Source: Candidatus Melainabacteria bacterium
GTDB lineage: Bacteria > Cyanobacteriota > Vampirovibrionia > Obscuribacterales > Obscuribacteraceae
Length of the DNA: 64,000 nucleotides
NCBI GenBank assembly: GCA_003242885.1
Contig: QKMZ01000007.1
Coordinates: 277,146-341,145 of the forward strand
Direction: 5' to 3'
Program-made: the position numbers and the translations under genes
The notes under the pieces: model-generated
Seen by the model: only the letters and a program-made list of their open reading frames with translations
The model's database searches: none
What the model was told of the DNA's origin: nothing
Shown here: piece by piece, positions 26,046 through 34,351 of the stretch
Position numbering within the stretch: the first letter of the stretch is position 1
How the letters are laid out: each line of letters starts with the position of its first letter

Positions 26046-27191
26046 ATGTCAGTGGAGAAGAAAATGCCCAAGACCGCTATGCCTGTTAAGGAAACCGCCG
26101 GCAAGGATGAAAAGACCGACAAGGCGCTAGAAGCCCAGATGGTCAACCCACCAACCCATCACGATCGGATGCCAAATCCGGAAGAGCTTCTGCTCAATTG
26201 CGAAGACGCCCCCAAAATTACTGACAGATTGAACATCTTCCCGTTCGACTGGCGAGTCGAGACTCCTCGTCTCATGGAAATCTATGAAAGCTCCCGCGAT
26301 CCGGGTTGGTCCCCAAGCAAATTGCCGTGGGACACACTCGATGTAGAAAGCATGACCTTAGACCAGCGTTATGCAATTGCTTATTGGTGGTCGCTGCTTT
26401 CCGTATTTGATGCATCTGGACCGGCCGTTTTCGCCCGCGCCATGATTCACGCTTACGAAACCCACGAAGAAGATTCTATTCGTAAGTGCTTCTTCTCTGT
26501 CACTCGCGACGAGTTGCATCACGAAGAAGTTTGCGGCAAAGCTATCACCTTACTGACTCCCAATGGTCCACTCGGATATGAGCCGGAGACAGAGCTGGGC
26601 AGATTGGCGCGCAACAACGTTGAATGGCTCTATCACAACGGTGCACGCTATTGGTCAGGCTACAAGAAAGCCGTCGAGCACTATCCGATGCCCATCCTTT
26701 TCAGCTCCTTCCTTTTCGGTGAAGTTGCTTCATCCACGCTATTCCACAGCATGTACGAAAGCACTGACATTCCTGTTTTCAAAGAAGCATTTAAGAACAT
26801 TGGCCGCGATGAAGGCAGACACCTCAGCTTCTGCCTGGCTTTGTTGAAAGAAGTGCTGCCGAAAATGTCTGAAGAAGATAAGGAGACTGTCACCAAGCAG
26901 TTCCGCGCCGGTTTCATCTTCCTGTCCGGTATTCTCTTCGAGCCACCAGGCGAATTCTGGCAATTGCCGGATACCTTCATTCCAGCGCAGCGTCTGTTGG
27001 AAGAAAAGGCTCGCGAAGCTGGATTTGGCATTCTTTCACTGGAAAAACGCAAAGAGAATTGGAGAACAGCGGTTGTACGCTTGAAGACCATCGTCGAGCC
27101 TTACGGCGTCAAATTCCCGGCCCTTCCGGAAATTGATGTAGATGGCGAAACAGTGGCGTTCGACGCGGACAAAATTATCCCAATCTTCTAA
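26046..27191 (+). CDS. Ferritin-like diiron carboxylate enzyme
   Basis: About 381 residues from ATG 26046, which has GGGGGTGG ahead; the upstream ATG at 26013 sits two bases after the operator and has no ribosome binding site. Two ExxH motifs on separate helices (RDELHHE, Glu156/His159; RDEGRH, Glu256/His259) and Glu226 in LFGEVASS give the ligand set of a ribonucleotide-reductase-R2/desaturase-like diiron centre. Asp122 is a candidate for the remaining ligand. Such proteins activate oxygen for N-oxygenation, desaturation or hydroxylation. Which of these applies cannot be told; the TetR partner is reminiscent of lipid-desaturase control. The first 40 residues are polar and probably disordered. 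Confidence 0.75.
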   Translation: MSVEKKMPKTAMPVKETAGKDEKTDKALEAQMVNPPTHHDRMPNPEELLLNCEDAPKITDRLNIFPFDWRVETPRLMEIYESSRDPGWSPSKLPWDTLDVESMTLDQRYAIAYWWSLLSVFDASGPAVFARAMIHAYETHEEDSIRKCFFSVTRDELHHEEVCGKAITLLTPNGPLGYEPETELGRLARNNVEWLYHNGARYWSGYKKAVEHYPMPILFSSFLFGEVASSTLFHSMYESTDIPVFKEAFKNIGRDEGRHLSFCLALLKEVLPKMSEEDKETVTKQFRAGFIFLSGILFEPPGEFWQLPDTFIPAQRLLEEKAREAGFGILSLEKRKENWRTAVVRLKTIVEPYGVKFPALPEIDVDGETVAFDADKIIPIF

Positions 27192-27254
27192 ACGCGACCT
27201 TCAAATCACTCTACGATTGACAACATTCGTTGTTTAATCCACTAATATAGAGCG

Positions 27255-27842
27255 ATGGTCAGACCTCGCGCAGAAAACTACCTAGAACGTCAGCAAGGCA
27301 TTCTCGATGCCGCCGCTGCCATGTTTGCAAAGCATGGCTTCAATGGTACGTCTATTGCTGCCCTGGCCGACTCATGTGGCGTGTCAAAAGCACTTCTTTA
27401 TCACTACTATGATTCGAAAGAAGCGCTCCTTTATGACATGCTGCTAGTTCATTGCAAGCTTTTGTCAGAAACTGCTAGTAATGCAACCAAAGAATCGACG
27501 AATCCGGAAGAACAGTTGCGCAGTTTGGTTAGAGCTTTGATGGAGCTTTATATGAGTTCGCGCGATAAACACGTTGTTCTTCTGAACGATTTGCACTGCT
27601 TGCCTGAAGCACAGCAGACCGAAATCAAAGAAGAAGAACGCAAGGTTTTGCAGGAAATCAAAGATCTGGTCACAAAGCTTCGCCCGGAGCTTAAGCCACC
27701 ACAGGTGACATCACTCACAATGTATTTGATGGGCGCTGTTAACTGGACCTACACTTGGTTTAAACCGCAAGGACCTGTTACTGCTGAAGAGTACGCAGAC
27801 CTGGCGACCAACACTTTCCTCAAAGGTGTTTTGCAAGACTAG
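27255..27842 (+). CDS. TetR-family transcriptional regulator
   Basis: A 195-residue repressor. The N-terminal helix-turn-helix is typical: AAAMFAKHGFNGTSIAALADSCGVSKALLYHYYDSKEALLYDML. The C-terminal ligand domain (about 70-190) is helical and contains many acidic residues. It lies 63 bp after the diiron gene, and the ACCGAACGTTCGGT palindrome ahead of that gene is its likely target. The inferred scheme is a two-gene unit in which an effector, possibly the enzyme's substrate, releases repression. Confidence 0.92.
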   Translation: MVRPRAENYLERQQGILDAAAAMFAKHGFNGTSIAALADSCGVSKALLYHYYDSKEALLYDMLLVHCKLLSETASNATKESTNPEEQLRSLVRALMELYMSSRDKHVVLLNDLHCLPEAQQTEIKEEERKVLQEIKDLVTKLRPELKPPQVTSLTMYLMGAVNWTYTWFKPQGPVTAEEYADLATNTFLKGVLQD

Positions 27843-27872
27843 CGTGTTTTGAATGTTTAACGTGTTTGTAGC

Positions 27873-28220
27873 TCACGATCTCGAAGCTCTTCCTTTGGTT
27901 GTTTTTGTCTTTGCTTCTCTTCGAGAATACTTCCCAGGAGTCTCGGCAACAGTGCTCGATTTAAATTGTTGCAGGTCGGCGTGCGCCTGCCTGAAGAGTA
28001 CTTGTTTTATGTATTGCTGATAGGAAATACCCATTAGCTCCGCGACTTGCTTTATCAATGCCAGCTGAGCTGTCCCCCATCGAAAGTTGATACGGCACTC
28101 GTCATCAGCGATTTCGGTTTGCCGAATAACCCTTTGATGTAGATCTTTAGGCAAAGAGACGTCGCCCACATTTTTTACTTTGCTGCGATCAAATTTGCCT
28201 CGAGGTTGCCGTTTCATCAT
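27873..28220 (-). CDS. Probable antitoxin, CopG/ribbon-helix-helix type
   Basis: A 115-residue basic protein. The central segment INFRWGTAQLALIKQVAELMGISYQQYIKQVLFRQA matches CopG/RHH-family antitoxins, in which the strand contacts DNA and the two helices dimerise. Its start overlaps the stop of the upstream gene by four bases (ATGA), so the two are translationally coupled. The order places the toxin-like gene first. The Lys/Arg-rich tail is probably disordered. Confidence 0.65.
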   Translation of the reverse strand: MMKRQPRGKFDRSKVKNVGDVSLPKDLHQRVIRQTEIADDECRINFRWGTAQLALIKQVAELMGISYQQYIKQVLFRQAHADLQQFKSSTVAETPGKYSRREAKTKTTKGRASRS

Positions 28221-28492
28221 GGGCTCCTTTTAAAACAGCTTACAATCATTACTTTCGATTGCTCATCATCAAGCCAAAACCAATAGATTCCGAGCGATCG
28301 TGTATAGGTTTCGATGCGCTCAAACTCCTCATTTTCAATTTCGAATGTTCCTTCAAACCAGACTTCAATCGCGTCTTCGGGGGAAAACATTCCACGCGCA
28401 AAGATGTGCAGCAGGTCTGGAGAAAGATTGTCGTACTTGAAGAAGAACCTGTAGCCCTCATATTCGACAACTTTGTATTTGTTTTTGGGCAC
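28217..28492 (-). CDS. Small protein, putative toxin partner of the CopG-type gene
   Basis: A 91-residue product from GTG 28492. It reads as alternating strands and helices: YRFFFKYDNL, HIFARGMFSPEDAIEVWFEG, RIETYTRSLGIYWFWLD and SKVMIVSCFK. Size, the overlap with a ribbon-helix-helix gene and a layout somewhat like BrnT-type RNase toxins suggest a toxin, but no catalytic motif is identified. The pairing supports the role more than the sequence does. Confidence 0.5.
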   Translation of the reverse strand: MPKNKYKVVEYEGYRFFFKYDNLSPDLLHIFARGMFSPEDAIEVWFEGTFEIENEEFERIETYTRSLGIYWFWLDDEQSKVMIVSCFKRSP

Positions 28493-28559
28493 AATGTTAA
28501 GCCCCTTTGATTATATCATTGCGGTGGCAAATATGTGGCAATATGCCATACAGTCTTAA

Positions 28560-29012
28560 TTAGCCAATTCCGCATTTGCTGCATATGATCGCGCTGTTTA
28601 TGTAGACTGCAGTCTCGCCGATGTCCACTGCCCTGCGGCATTTTCGGCAGACACTGAGGTATCTGGCAATGAATACGCTCCCCTCTTTTCCCTGGCGGAA
28701 ATACTTGAGGGCGTTTTTGTCTTTCTTTGCCAACGCTTTCAATCGTTTAGTCAATGAGACAATTTCCGTCTCTGCTTTTGCGCTTCTCTGTGGGAGCCTC
28801 TGCAAGTTTTTGATTCTGTCGATTATGGCTTGGGTTTCCTCAACTTCAGCAACTCTAGTGGCACCAGTCGCCTTTGCATTGTTCTTTGCGGACACTACTT
28901 TAGTATCAGTCGCCAATTCTTTCTTTTCGGTAGTTGTTTTGTGGTCTGTCGTTATTTTGCTGTCGCTGAGCGCTGCTTCTTTGCCGCCTACTGGCGTAGA
29001 TTTACTCACCAT
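28560..29012 (-). CDS. Protein with basic N-terminus and C-terminal zinc ribbon
   Basis: A 150-residue product with AAAGGAG seven bases before ATG 29012. The first 55 residues are Thr/Lys-rich and probably disordered. A helical part follows (EETQAIIDRIKNLQRL and KAETEIVSLTKRLKALAKKD). The end has paired CxxC motifs, CRKC and CSKC, 23 residues apart, as in a zinc ribbon. No family is recognised; nucleic-acid or protein binding would fit. Confidence 0.55.
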   Translation of the reverse strand: MVSKSTPVGGKEAALSDSKITTDHKTTTEKKELATDTKVVSAKNNAKATGATRVAEVEETQAIIDRIKNLQRLPQRSAKAETEIVSLTKRLKALAKKDKNALKYFRQGKEGSVFIARYLSVCRKCRRAVDIGETAVYINSAIICSKCGIG

Positions 29013-29329
29013 GGTGAAACTCCTTTAGAACGCGTGTGTGCACCATATCTGGTGCAGCTTGAGTTTGGTTCGGGGTGAGAATATGTGCGTGGTTAGTTTA
29101 AGAACATCCGTACCAGGCGAACTCGCGAGGTTGAGCTGCCTGTACGGATTCTCTTTTGTGCTAGCGGTGCAAGAACTGCTTGTTTGAAGGGCGGTGCTGC
29201 AGCACCGCCCAAAGGCTTCCAAAAAAAAGAGTATTACTTTCTGACTAACACTTGAATGTTCAATTCGACAGTCGTAGGGACTTTCTCTCTATTTGCTTCT
29301 AATAGTATTCTCGAGAGTGCTCTGCCCAC
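29013..29329. other. Structured leader/spacer with two hairpins
   Basis: At 29106-29149, ATCCGTAC-C-AGGC pairs with GCCTGTACGGAT, giving 12 bp with one bulged base around a 19-base loop that itself holds CTCGCGAG. At 29189-29210 is a perfect 22-bp palindrome whose left half is GGGCGGTGCTG. Both lie upstream of the zinc-ribbon gene (minus strand), so they may sit in its 5' leader, or after the glycosylase gene as transcript ends. No protein gene is seen. Confidence 0.5.
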
Positions 29330-29986
29330 CTACTTGCGGGCGATTGCCTTCCAAAGCGGTTCTTGGGCGATTATCTGCAAAGCTTGCCCTAGCAATGTTT
29401 TTCCCGGCTCCATTCGATGCCACGTAGAGGCTCCGGAAGGATGAGGCAGTGGAATGATGTCGAACTCTTGATCGAATGCTACTTGTCGATGCTTGGTTCC
29501 GATAATGCTGGCAAGCTGCGTTTTGCCAAAAAATTGTTCGATAGCCAGTTTTCCGACAGGAATAACCAGCTCTGGCTGCAGCAGGTCGAATTCTTTCCGC
29601 ATCCACTCGCTGCAGTTTTTTATTTCCACATCGTTGGGCACGCGGTCTCCGCCGGTTTTGGCTTTTCCTGGGAAACACCGGCAAACGGCGGACATATATA
29701 CGTTCTGCCTGAAGGTCTCTTCGTCAACGCCTATAGAATCGAACCATTTAAACAGGGTCTTGCCAGCGGTCCAGGCAAATGGGCGCCCCATCTCGCCTTC
29801 GCGCGGTCCTGGCGCTTGGCCAACCAGATATATTTTGCTGAGAATCGGTCTGTGTGTGACTACCGGCCCAATCATAAGCGGGCAGGCTGTGCAACCTTTC
29901 AGTTCTTCAATGTGTCGTGAGATGAGGGTTTTCGAGTCTTTTGCTACTGGCATCGTTGGCAGATAATCCGAAACGGGCGCAACCAC
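29330..29986 (-). CDS. Iron-sulfur uracil-DNA glycosylase (type 4/5 family)
   Basis: Removes uracil from DNA in base-excision repair. The 218-residue protein has the active-site loop GQAPGPREGEMGRPFAWTAG and the DNA-contact motif PLPHPSGASTWHR. The 4Fe-4S ligands are two Cys in CTACP, one in CRCFPGK and one in NCSEWM. LVIPVGKLAIEQFFG fits the late strand. The start is uncertain between GTG 29986 and ATG 29953. It stands alone. Confidence 0.88.
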   Translation of the reverse strand: MVAPVSDYLPTMPVAKDSKTLISRHIEELKGCTACPLMIGPVVTHRPILSKIYLVGQAPGPREGEMGRPFAWTAGKTLFKWFDSIGVDEETFRQNVYMSAVCRCFPGKAKTGGDRVPNDVEIKNCSEWMRKEFDLLQPELVIPVGKLAIEQFFGKTQLASIIGTKHRQVAFDQEFDIIPLPHPSGASTWHRMEPGKTLLGQALQIIAQEPLWKAIARK

Positions 29987-30771
29987 TGAATCGTACGCCT
30001 TTCAACGCTAAGTCTATTCTATTGGCGCTCAATCTACATATAGATGGAAATCAGAATCGCCGCAAATACGTTGTAAATTAGCTTCTACTGCGTGTTTTCG
30101 TAGGGGTGTTTTCGGACTGGCGCGCTTTTTTGAGTGATATTTTTCAACGAATACACTACTAACCTGCATAGTGAAGAACGTGATGATGAGCGAATCTCGG
30201 CACTAGTGCCTTACCTGAATCCTGATTTATATACAAACAATCTACAATCGGCTTTGATTTTCTCGATAAGTCCGCCATGGCTTCAGAACCCGCATCAGGA
30301 CTGGGTTTTATTTCATCTATACAATCCGAAACGGAGACTTGAATTGATTAAATGGTGGGGTTTTTGATTAAACATGCTTCTCTACCTCGTTATGTAGTTG
30401 GTTTGAAGATGCGCTAGGAATCAGCCTTTCGAGACGCGATATATCGAGCCGTTATTCGGAATAGATGTGTTGGACTGTATTGCATTAATTGTGAGAGCGG
30501 GCTTATCATAAACACAACAGAAACCGCTTTGTATCCGCACTCGTTGCACTGTCTGGTCGACCGTTCTGGACGATCTAAAAAAAGGTCCTCGCAAACAGGC
30601 TAACGAAGGCAAAGTTGATAAGACTCTTTCGGGTCTTGATCGACGGGCGGTCCGCATCTTAAACAAACACGGAACAATCGAATCAACGTTTAGTTCCACC
30701 GGTGTGGTGGCACGGGCGGTGCTCGCGTCCCTACGCCGAATTGCTGGAAATTCCAGCGAAGGAGGCATTCA
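29987..30771. other. Long spacer, no confident gene
   Basis: About 785 bp. A 77-codon frame from GTG 30134 to 30367 has no ribosome binding site. A second plus-strand frame (30512-30775) reads like protein at its end (LDRRAVRILNKHGTIESTF) but has no start codon near its beginning and may be a decayed gene end. Neither is called. The 3' edge carries the GGAGG of the next gene. Confidence 0.4.
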
Positions 30772-31116
30772 ATGAATAATATCGCTGATGTAGTTGTTAA
30801 GGCTGAAATGCTTGAAGAACGCGGCGAGTATCGTAAAGCTGAGCGCATGTACAAAAAGGCGCTCGTTATGCAAGAAAAGGCTGTAGGCGAAGATCATCCT
30901 GAATTGGCTGATTACCTCTATAACCTCGGCATGATTCAGTGCGCTCTAGAGAAGAACACCGACGCCGAACGAGTCCTCAACCGTCTTTTGACACTGTTGC
31001 AGGATGACACTACCGAGCGCGATTACGATTCTCAGGAGATTGTTCTTCTTCTCGATTCCATTCGCAATGGCAACGAAGAAGACGAAATCCAAGAATTGCA
31101 AGCCGCAACAGCGTAG
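30772..31116 (+). CDS. Small TPR protein
   Basis: A 114-residue product with GGAGG seven bases before ATG 30772. It holds two kinesin-light-chain-like tetratricopeptide units: VVKAEMLEERGEYRKAERMY and HPELADYLYNLGMIQCALEK. The acidic C-terminus (NGNEEDEIQELQ) has no signal. With no export signal it is cytoplasmic, unlike most TPR proteins of this window. Confidence 0.75.
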   Translation: MNNIADVVVKAEMLEERGEYRKAERMYKKALVMQEKAVGEDHPELADYLYNLGMIQCALEKNTDAERVLNRLLTLLQDDTTERDYDSQEIVLLLDSIRNGNEEDEIQELQAATA

Positions 31117-31745
31117 AACACGTGCGCCGGGCGATGCATGGCATCGCCCCTGTTGGGACCGTGTACGCGTTTCCAGCAGTAGGTAGTTGTCTTGTAGCGT
31201 GGTGTTCTAAGTGCGCGCTGTAATTCGAACGTATCGATCACGAAAGTACTGATGTAATAACGTACTGTTCCACTGTCGTACTGTTCTAAAAACATGCAGT
31301 CCTAAGAGCGTATTACGCTTAACGTGCTGTTCTTAAGGCGTTGTTCTTAAGGCGTCGTTTCGAGAGGATGCTGGCAACAAAAGACAAATGTGTTTGAGGA
31401 ACTTAGTCCCCTGTTCCGTAGAACACTGTTATCCAACCTGAGTGGAAGTTCGCGTGCAAGTGCGTGTTTAAGTACGCGTGGAAGTCCGTGGACGCACACA
31501 AATGACTAGAGCCACTGTTTCAAGTGTGGACGCTGAACCTTTCAGCATCACTTGAATCGAGTGAAACTTTTCAGTCCCAAATCATATTTGCCGGCACAGA
31601 GTGCGTTTTCTGAGTCGACAAGTAGAAAAGTGGCGCGCTTGCTTGACATGCCGTTGTCTAGCAATTCTGCCTGAATAACCCCCGTGACCTAAGGAATTTA
31701 GTACTCTATGGCTCTGAAACATCGTTCTTTCCAGGAGAGAGGAAA
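31117..31745. other. Repeat-rich spacer and leader before fhs
   Basis: About 630 bp. It holds a GGGCGATGC-ATG-GCATCGCCC palindrome (31129-31149) and two tandem 14-base units TTCTTAAGGCGTTG/TTCTTAAGGCGTCG (31330-31357). At 31519-31556 lies a two-part hairpin in which TTCAAGTG pairs with CACTTGAA and inside it GCTGAA pairs with TTCAGC around CCT. A TTGACA at about 31643 is a weak promoter candidate. No reading frame is convincing. Confidence 0.5.
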
Positions 31746-33416
31746 ATGGCCGAAGGAGTCAATGTGGGCACGCTGGCGCCGATTGAGGAAATCGCACAGG
31801 CATTGGGGCTTGCGAAAGAGGATATTGAGCAGTTCGGTCTCGGCAAAGCCAAAATCACATATGAGGCGATGTCACGGCTGCTTAGTGCCAAGGACAAACG
31901 TGGGAAGCTTGTTCTTGTCACCGCCATAACACCGACTAAGGCCGGTGAAGGTAAAACCACAACCAGTATTGGCTTGGCGCAGGCGTTGTGGAAACTCGGG
32001 AAGAAATCACTTGCAGCACTTCGCGAACCTTCACTTGGCCCGGTGTTCGGCATGAAAGGCGGCGGAACGGGTGGCGGTAAAGCGCAACTCGTTCCGATGG
32101 CTGATATCAACCTGCATTGCACGGGCGATTTGCATGCGATTACCACCGCGAACAATTTGCTCTCCGCGCTCGCTGATAACCATATCTTCTATGGTAATCA
32201 GCTGAATTTCGATTCGCGAACGATTCAGTTTAAGCGCGCAATTGATATGAACGAACGCGCGCTGAGAGATATCGTGCAAGGTTTGGGCGGCAAGGGAAAC
32301 GGCTACCCGCGCCAATCTAGCTACTTGATCACTGCGGCGTCAGAAGTGATGGCAATTCTTTGTCTCGCCGATTCGATGGATGATCTGAAAGTACGTCTCG
32401 GAAATATTCTCGTTGGACAAGACACGAAGGGCAAACCAATTCGCGCCGGCGATGTTGGTGGAGTCGGCTCTATGGCTGCGTTGTTGCGCGACGCGTTGAG
32501 ACCAAACATTGTTCAAACATTCGAGAACACTCCTGCTTTTGTTCACGGTGGTCCATTCGGCAACATTGCTCACGGTTGTTCTAGTGTACTTGCAACACGC
32601 ATAGCGCTGCGCACTGCAGAAATAGTTGTTACTGAAGCAGGCTTCGGCGCCGATCTAGGTTTTGAAAAGTACTGCGACATTGTGGCTGCGCCACGCTCGC
32701 CGGAATTGGCTCCAGATGCCGTTGTCATAGTAGTAACAGTAAAAGCGCTTAAGCTTCATGGTGGTGTCAGCGATGATGCTTTGTCCGCGCCGAATGTTGA
32801 AGCTGTGAAGACTGGTTTTGCCAACGTTGAGCGTCACGCCGGTATTGTTGCAAGAACACAAGTGCCGTTCGTAATCGCGATCAACAAATTCCACACTGAC
32901 ACAGAAGAGGAAATTAAGGCTATCAAAGACGCTTGCGCTGCAAAAGGTTGGCGCTGCGAAGTATCGGATGTTTTTGCAAATGGCGGCGACGGTGCTTTAG
33001 ATTTGGCTAAGCTTGTCATTGATGCCACGAATGAAATGTCCAGCTTCAAACCGCTTGTAGACCAAGGTTTGCCTATCAAGGAAAAACTCCAGCAATTGGC
33101 GGATCGCGTTTATGGTGCTAAAGCTTTGGAATACGATCAGGAAGCCGAAAAACAACTGAGGTGGATGAACAATAACGGCTACGGCAACTTGCCGGTTTGT
33201 GTCGCTAAGACACAGTATTCGTTGTCGGACGATCCACAAAAGTTGAATTCGCCCCGTGATTTTGAGATGCGTGTGCGCGGATTCCAAGTTTCATCCGGCG
33301 CCGGATTTGTGGTCGCACTCATGGGAGAGATCATGACACTGCCTGGGCTGCCAAAACAACCCGCCGCTTTCAACATAGATGTCGATAACAACGGAGTCAT
33401 TACCGGGCTTTTCTAA
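31746..33416 (+). CDS. fhs: Formate-tetrahydrofolate ligase
   Basis: Makes 10-formyl-tetrahydrofolate from formate, ATP and tetrahydrofolate, feeding one-carbon metabolism. The 556-residue length is usual. The P-loop is TPTKAGEGKTTTSIGLA (Lys70 region). FGMKGGGTGGGKAQLVPM, LHCTGDLHAIT and PVFGMKGG are hallmark stretches, and TEAGFGADLGFEKYCDI is present. The ATG at 31746 has AGAGAGGA ahead. A 630-bp spacer with a hairpin precedes it, leaving room for regulation. No other folate gene is near. Confidence 0.97.
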   Translation: MAEGVNVGTLAPIEEIAQALGLAKEDIEQFGLGKAKITYEAMSRLLSAKDKRGKLVLVTAITPTKAGEGKTTTSIGLAQALWKLGKKSLAALREPSLGPVFGMKGGGTGGGKAQLVPMADINLHCTGDLHAITTANNLLSALADNHIFYGNQLNFDSRTIQFKRAIDMNERALRDIVQGLGGKGNGYPRQSSYLITAASEVMAILCLADSMDDLKVRLGNILVGQDTKGKPIRAGDVGGVGSMAALLRDALRPNIVQTFENTPAFVHGGPFGNIAHGCSSVLATRIALRTAEIVVTEAGFGADLGFEKYCDIVAAPRSPELAPDAVVIVVTVKALKLHGGVSDDALSAPNVEAVKTGFANVERHAGIVARTQVPFVIAINKFHTDTEEEIKAIKDACAAKGWRCEVSDVFANGGDGALDLAKLVIDATNEMSSFKPLVDQGLPIKEKLQQLADRVYGAKALEYDQEAEKQLRWMNNNGYGNLPVCVAKTQYSLSDDPQKLNSPRDFEMRVRGFQVSSGAGFVVALMGEIMTLPGLPKQPAAFNIDVDNNGVITGLF

Positions 33417-33441
33417 GCCGTTCCAGCCTGAATTTCTATGA

Positions 33442-33470
33442 TTGACAAGTGACAATTGTCACTATACGAT
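33442..33470 (+). promoter_or_regulatory. higBA promoter with palindromic operator in the spacer
   Basis: TTGACA (33442-33447) and TACGAT (33465-33470) are 17 bases apart. Between them lies the perfect 16-bp palindrome AGTGACAATTGTCACT (33448-33463). A repressor bound there would occlude RNA polymerase; the antitoxin encoded downstream is the likely binder. Confidence 0.8.
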
Positions 33471-33498
33471 TTAAGTATGATGGCTTGGAGTTCTGGTC

Positions 33499-33777
33499 AT
33501 GATCCTAGGCTTTCGTCACAAAGGGCTGGCGCAGCTCTATCGCGGTTCCATTCGGAAGGGTTTGTCTGCTGAACAGGTTCCTAAACTGGAACGTATTTTG
33601 GCGAGGCTTGACGTGGCAACGCGTCCTGAAATGATGGACTTACCAGGTTGGAAGTTGCACCCACTAAAAGGTGACTTGAAAGGACATTGGGCTGTATGGG
33701 TTACCGGAAACTGGAGAGTTACATTTCGGTTTGAAGGTGTGAATGTTGAAGACGTGGATTTAGTTGATTATCACTAG
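33499..33777 (+). CDS. higB: HigB-type (RelE superfamily) mRNA interferase toxin
   Basis: A 92-residue protein with GGAG eight bases ahead of ATG 33499. The RelE/HigB signature is clear: [59 protein letters not shown] and the C-terminal VDYH. Such toxins cut mRNA on the ribosome. It is followed after 19 bp by its antitoxin gene, the HigBA order of toxin first. Confidence 0.92.
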   Translation: MILGFRHKGLAQLYRGSIRKGLSAEQVPKLERILARLDVATRPEMMDLPGWKLHPLKGDLKGHWAVWVTGNWRVTFRFEGVNVEDVDLVDYH

Positions 33778-33796
33778 TGCTTACAGGAAGTTTGAT

Positions 33797-34090
33797 ATGC
33801 CAATGAAAGAACCCCCACATCCAGGTCTAGCTGTTAGGCATGATTGTCTTGAGCCTTTAGGATTATCAGTGACAGAAGGTGCAAAAGCTCTAGGTGTAAC
33901 CAGGCAAGCGCTCAACAATATCGTCAACGGAAGAGCAGGAATTTCACCTGAAATGGCCATTAGGCTCGACAAGGCATTTGGTGGCACGGCGGAAGGCTGG
34001 CTATCTTTGCAGACAGCATATGACCTTGCACAGGCAATGAAGAACGCTTCTTCGATCAATGTGAAGAGGCTAGTGAAGAAACGCGCGTAG
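33797..34090 (+). CDS. higA: HigA-type antitoxin, XRE helix-turn-helix
   Basis: 97 residues from ATG 33797 (AGGAAG ahead); a second in-frame ATG follows at 33803. The typical opening [19 protein letters not shown] is followed by the helix-turn-helix [37 protein letters not shown] and the tail [13 protein letters not shown]. It neutralises the HigB toxin and probably represses the operon through the 16-bp palindrome in the promoter. Confidence 0.93.
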   Translation: MPMKEPPHPGLAVRHDCLEPLGLSVTEGAKALGVTRQALNNIVNGRAGISPEMAIRLDKAFGGTAEGWLSLQTAYDLAQAMKNASSINVKRLVKKRA

Positions 34091-34184
34091 CGTTACTGCA
34101 GCGGGCGAGAGCGTCTTTGCTTGAGCGCGCTTTCTGGTAGCTCATTTGATTTAGCGTGGTGGCTAATTGCACGCCATCATGGAA

Positions 34185-34205
34185 GGGCGATGCCAGGCAT
34201 CGCCC
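34185..34205. repeat. Palindromic intergenic repeat
   Basis: GGGCGATGCC and GGCATCGCCC flank a single A. It is the same stem as the copy at 31129-31149 with a different centre, and lies 95 bp after higA. Confidence 0.7.
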
Positions 34206-34351
34206 GGTTTAAATAATGCAAGGGAGATAATTGCATCGACCCCTGTGGAGACTGCGAAATCATTAACCGCCTAATCGAGTGCTGGCGAGCCGCAGGTAAT
34301 CCCAGGAGTTGTAATATTATGCAGATTGCAAAGTGAGGTAATCAAGGGTCC

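Noticed and set aside
30134-30367. 77-codon plus-strand frame
   Set aside because: GTG start without Shine-Dalgarno; no recognisable domain. Possibly a gene remnant.
30512-30775. Plus-strand frame ending just inside the small TPR gene
   Set aside because: Reads like protein at its end but has no start codon near its beginning; the GGAGG there belongs to the TPR gene.
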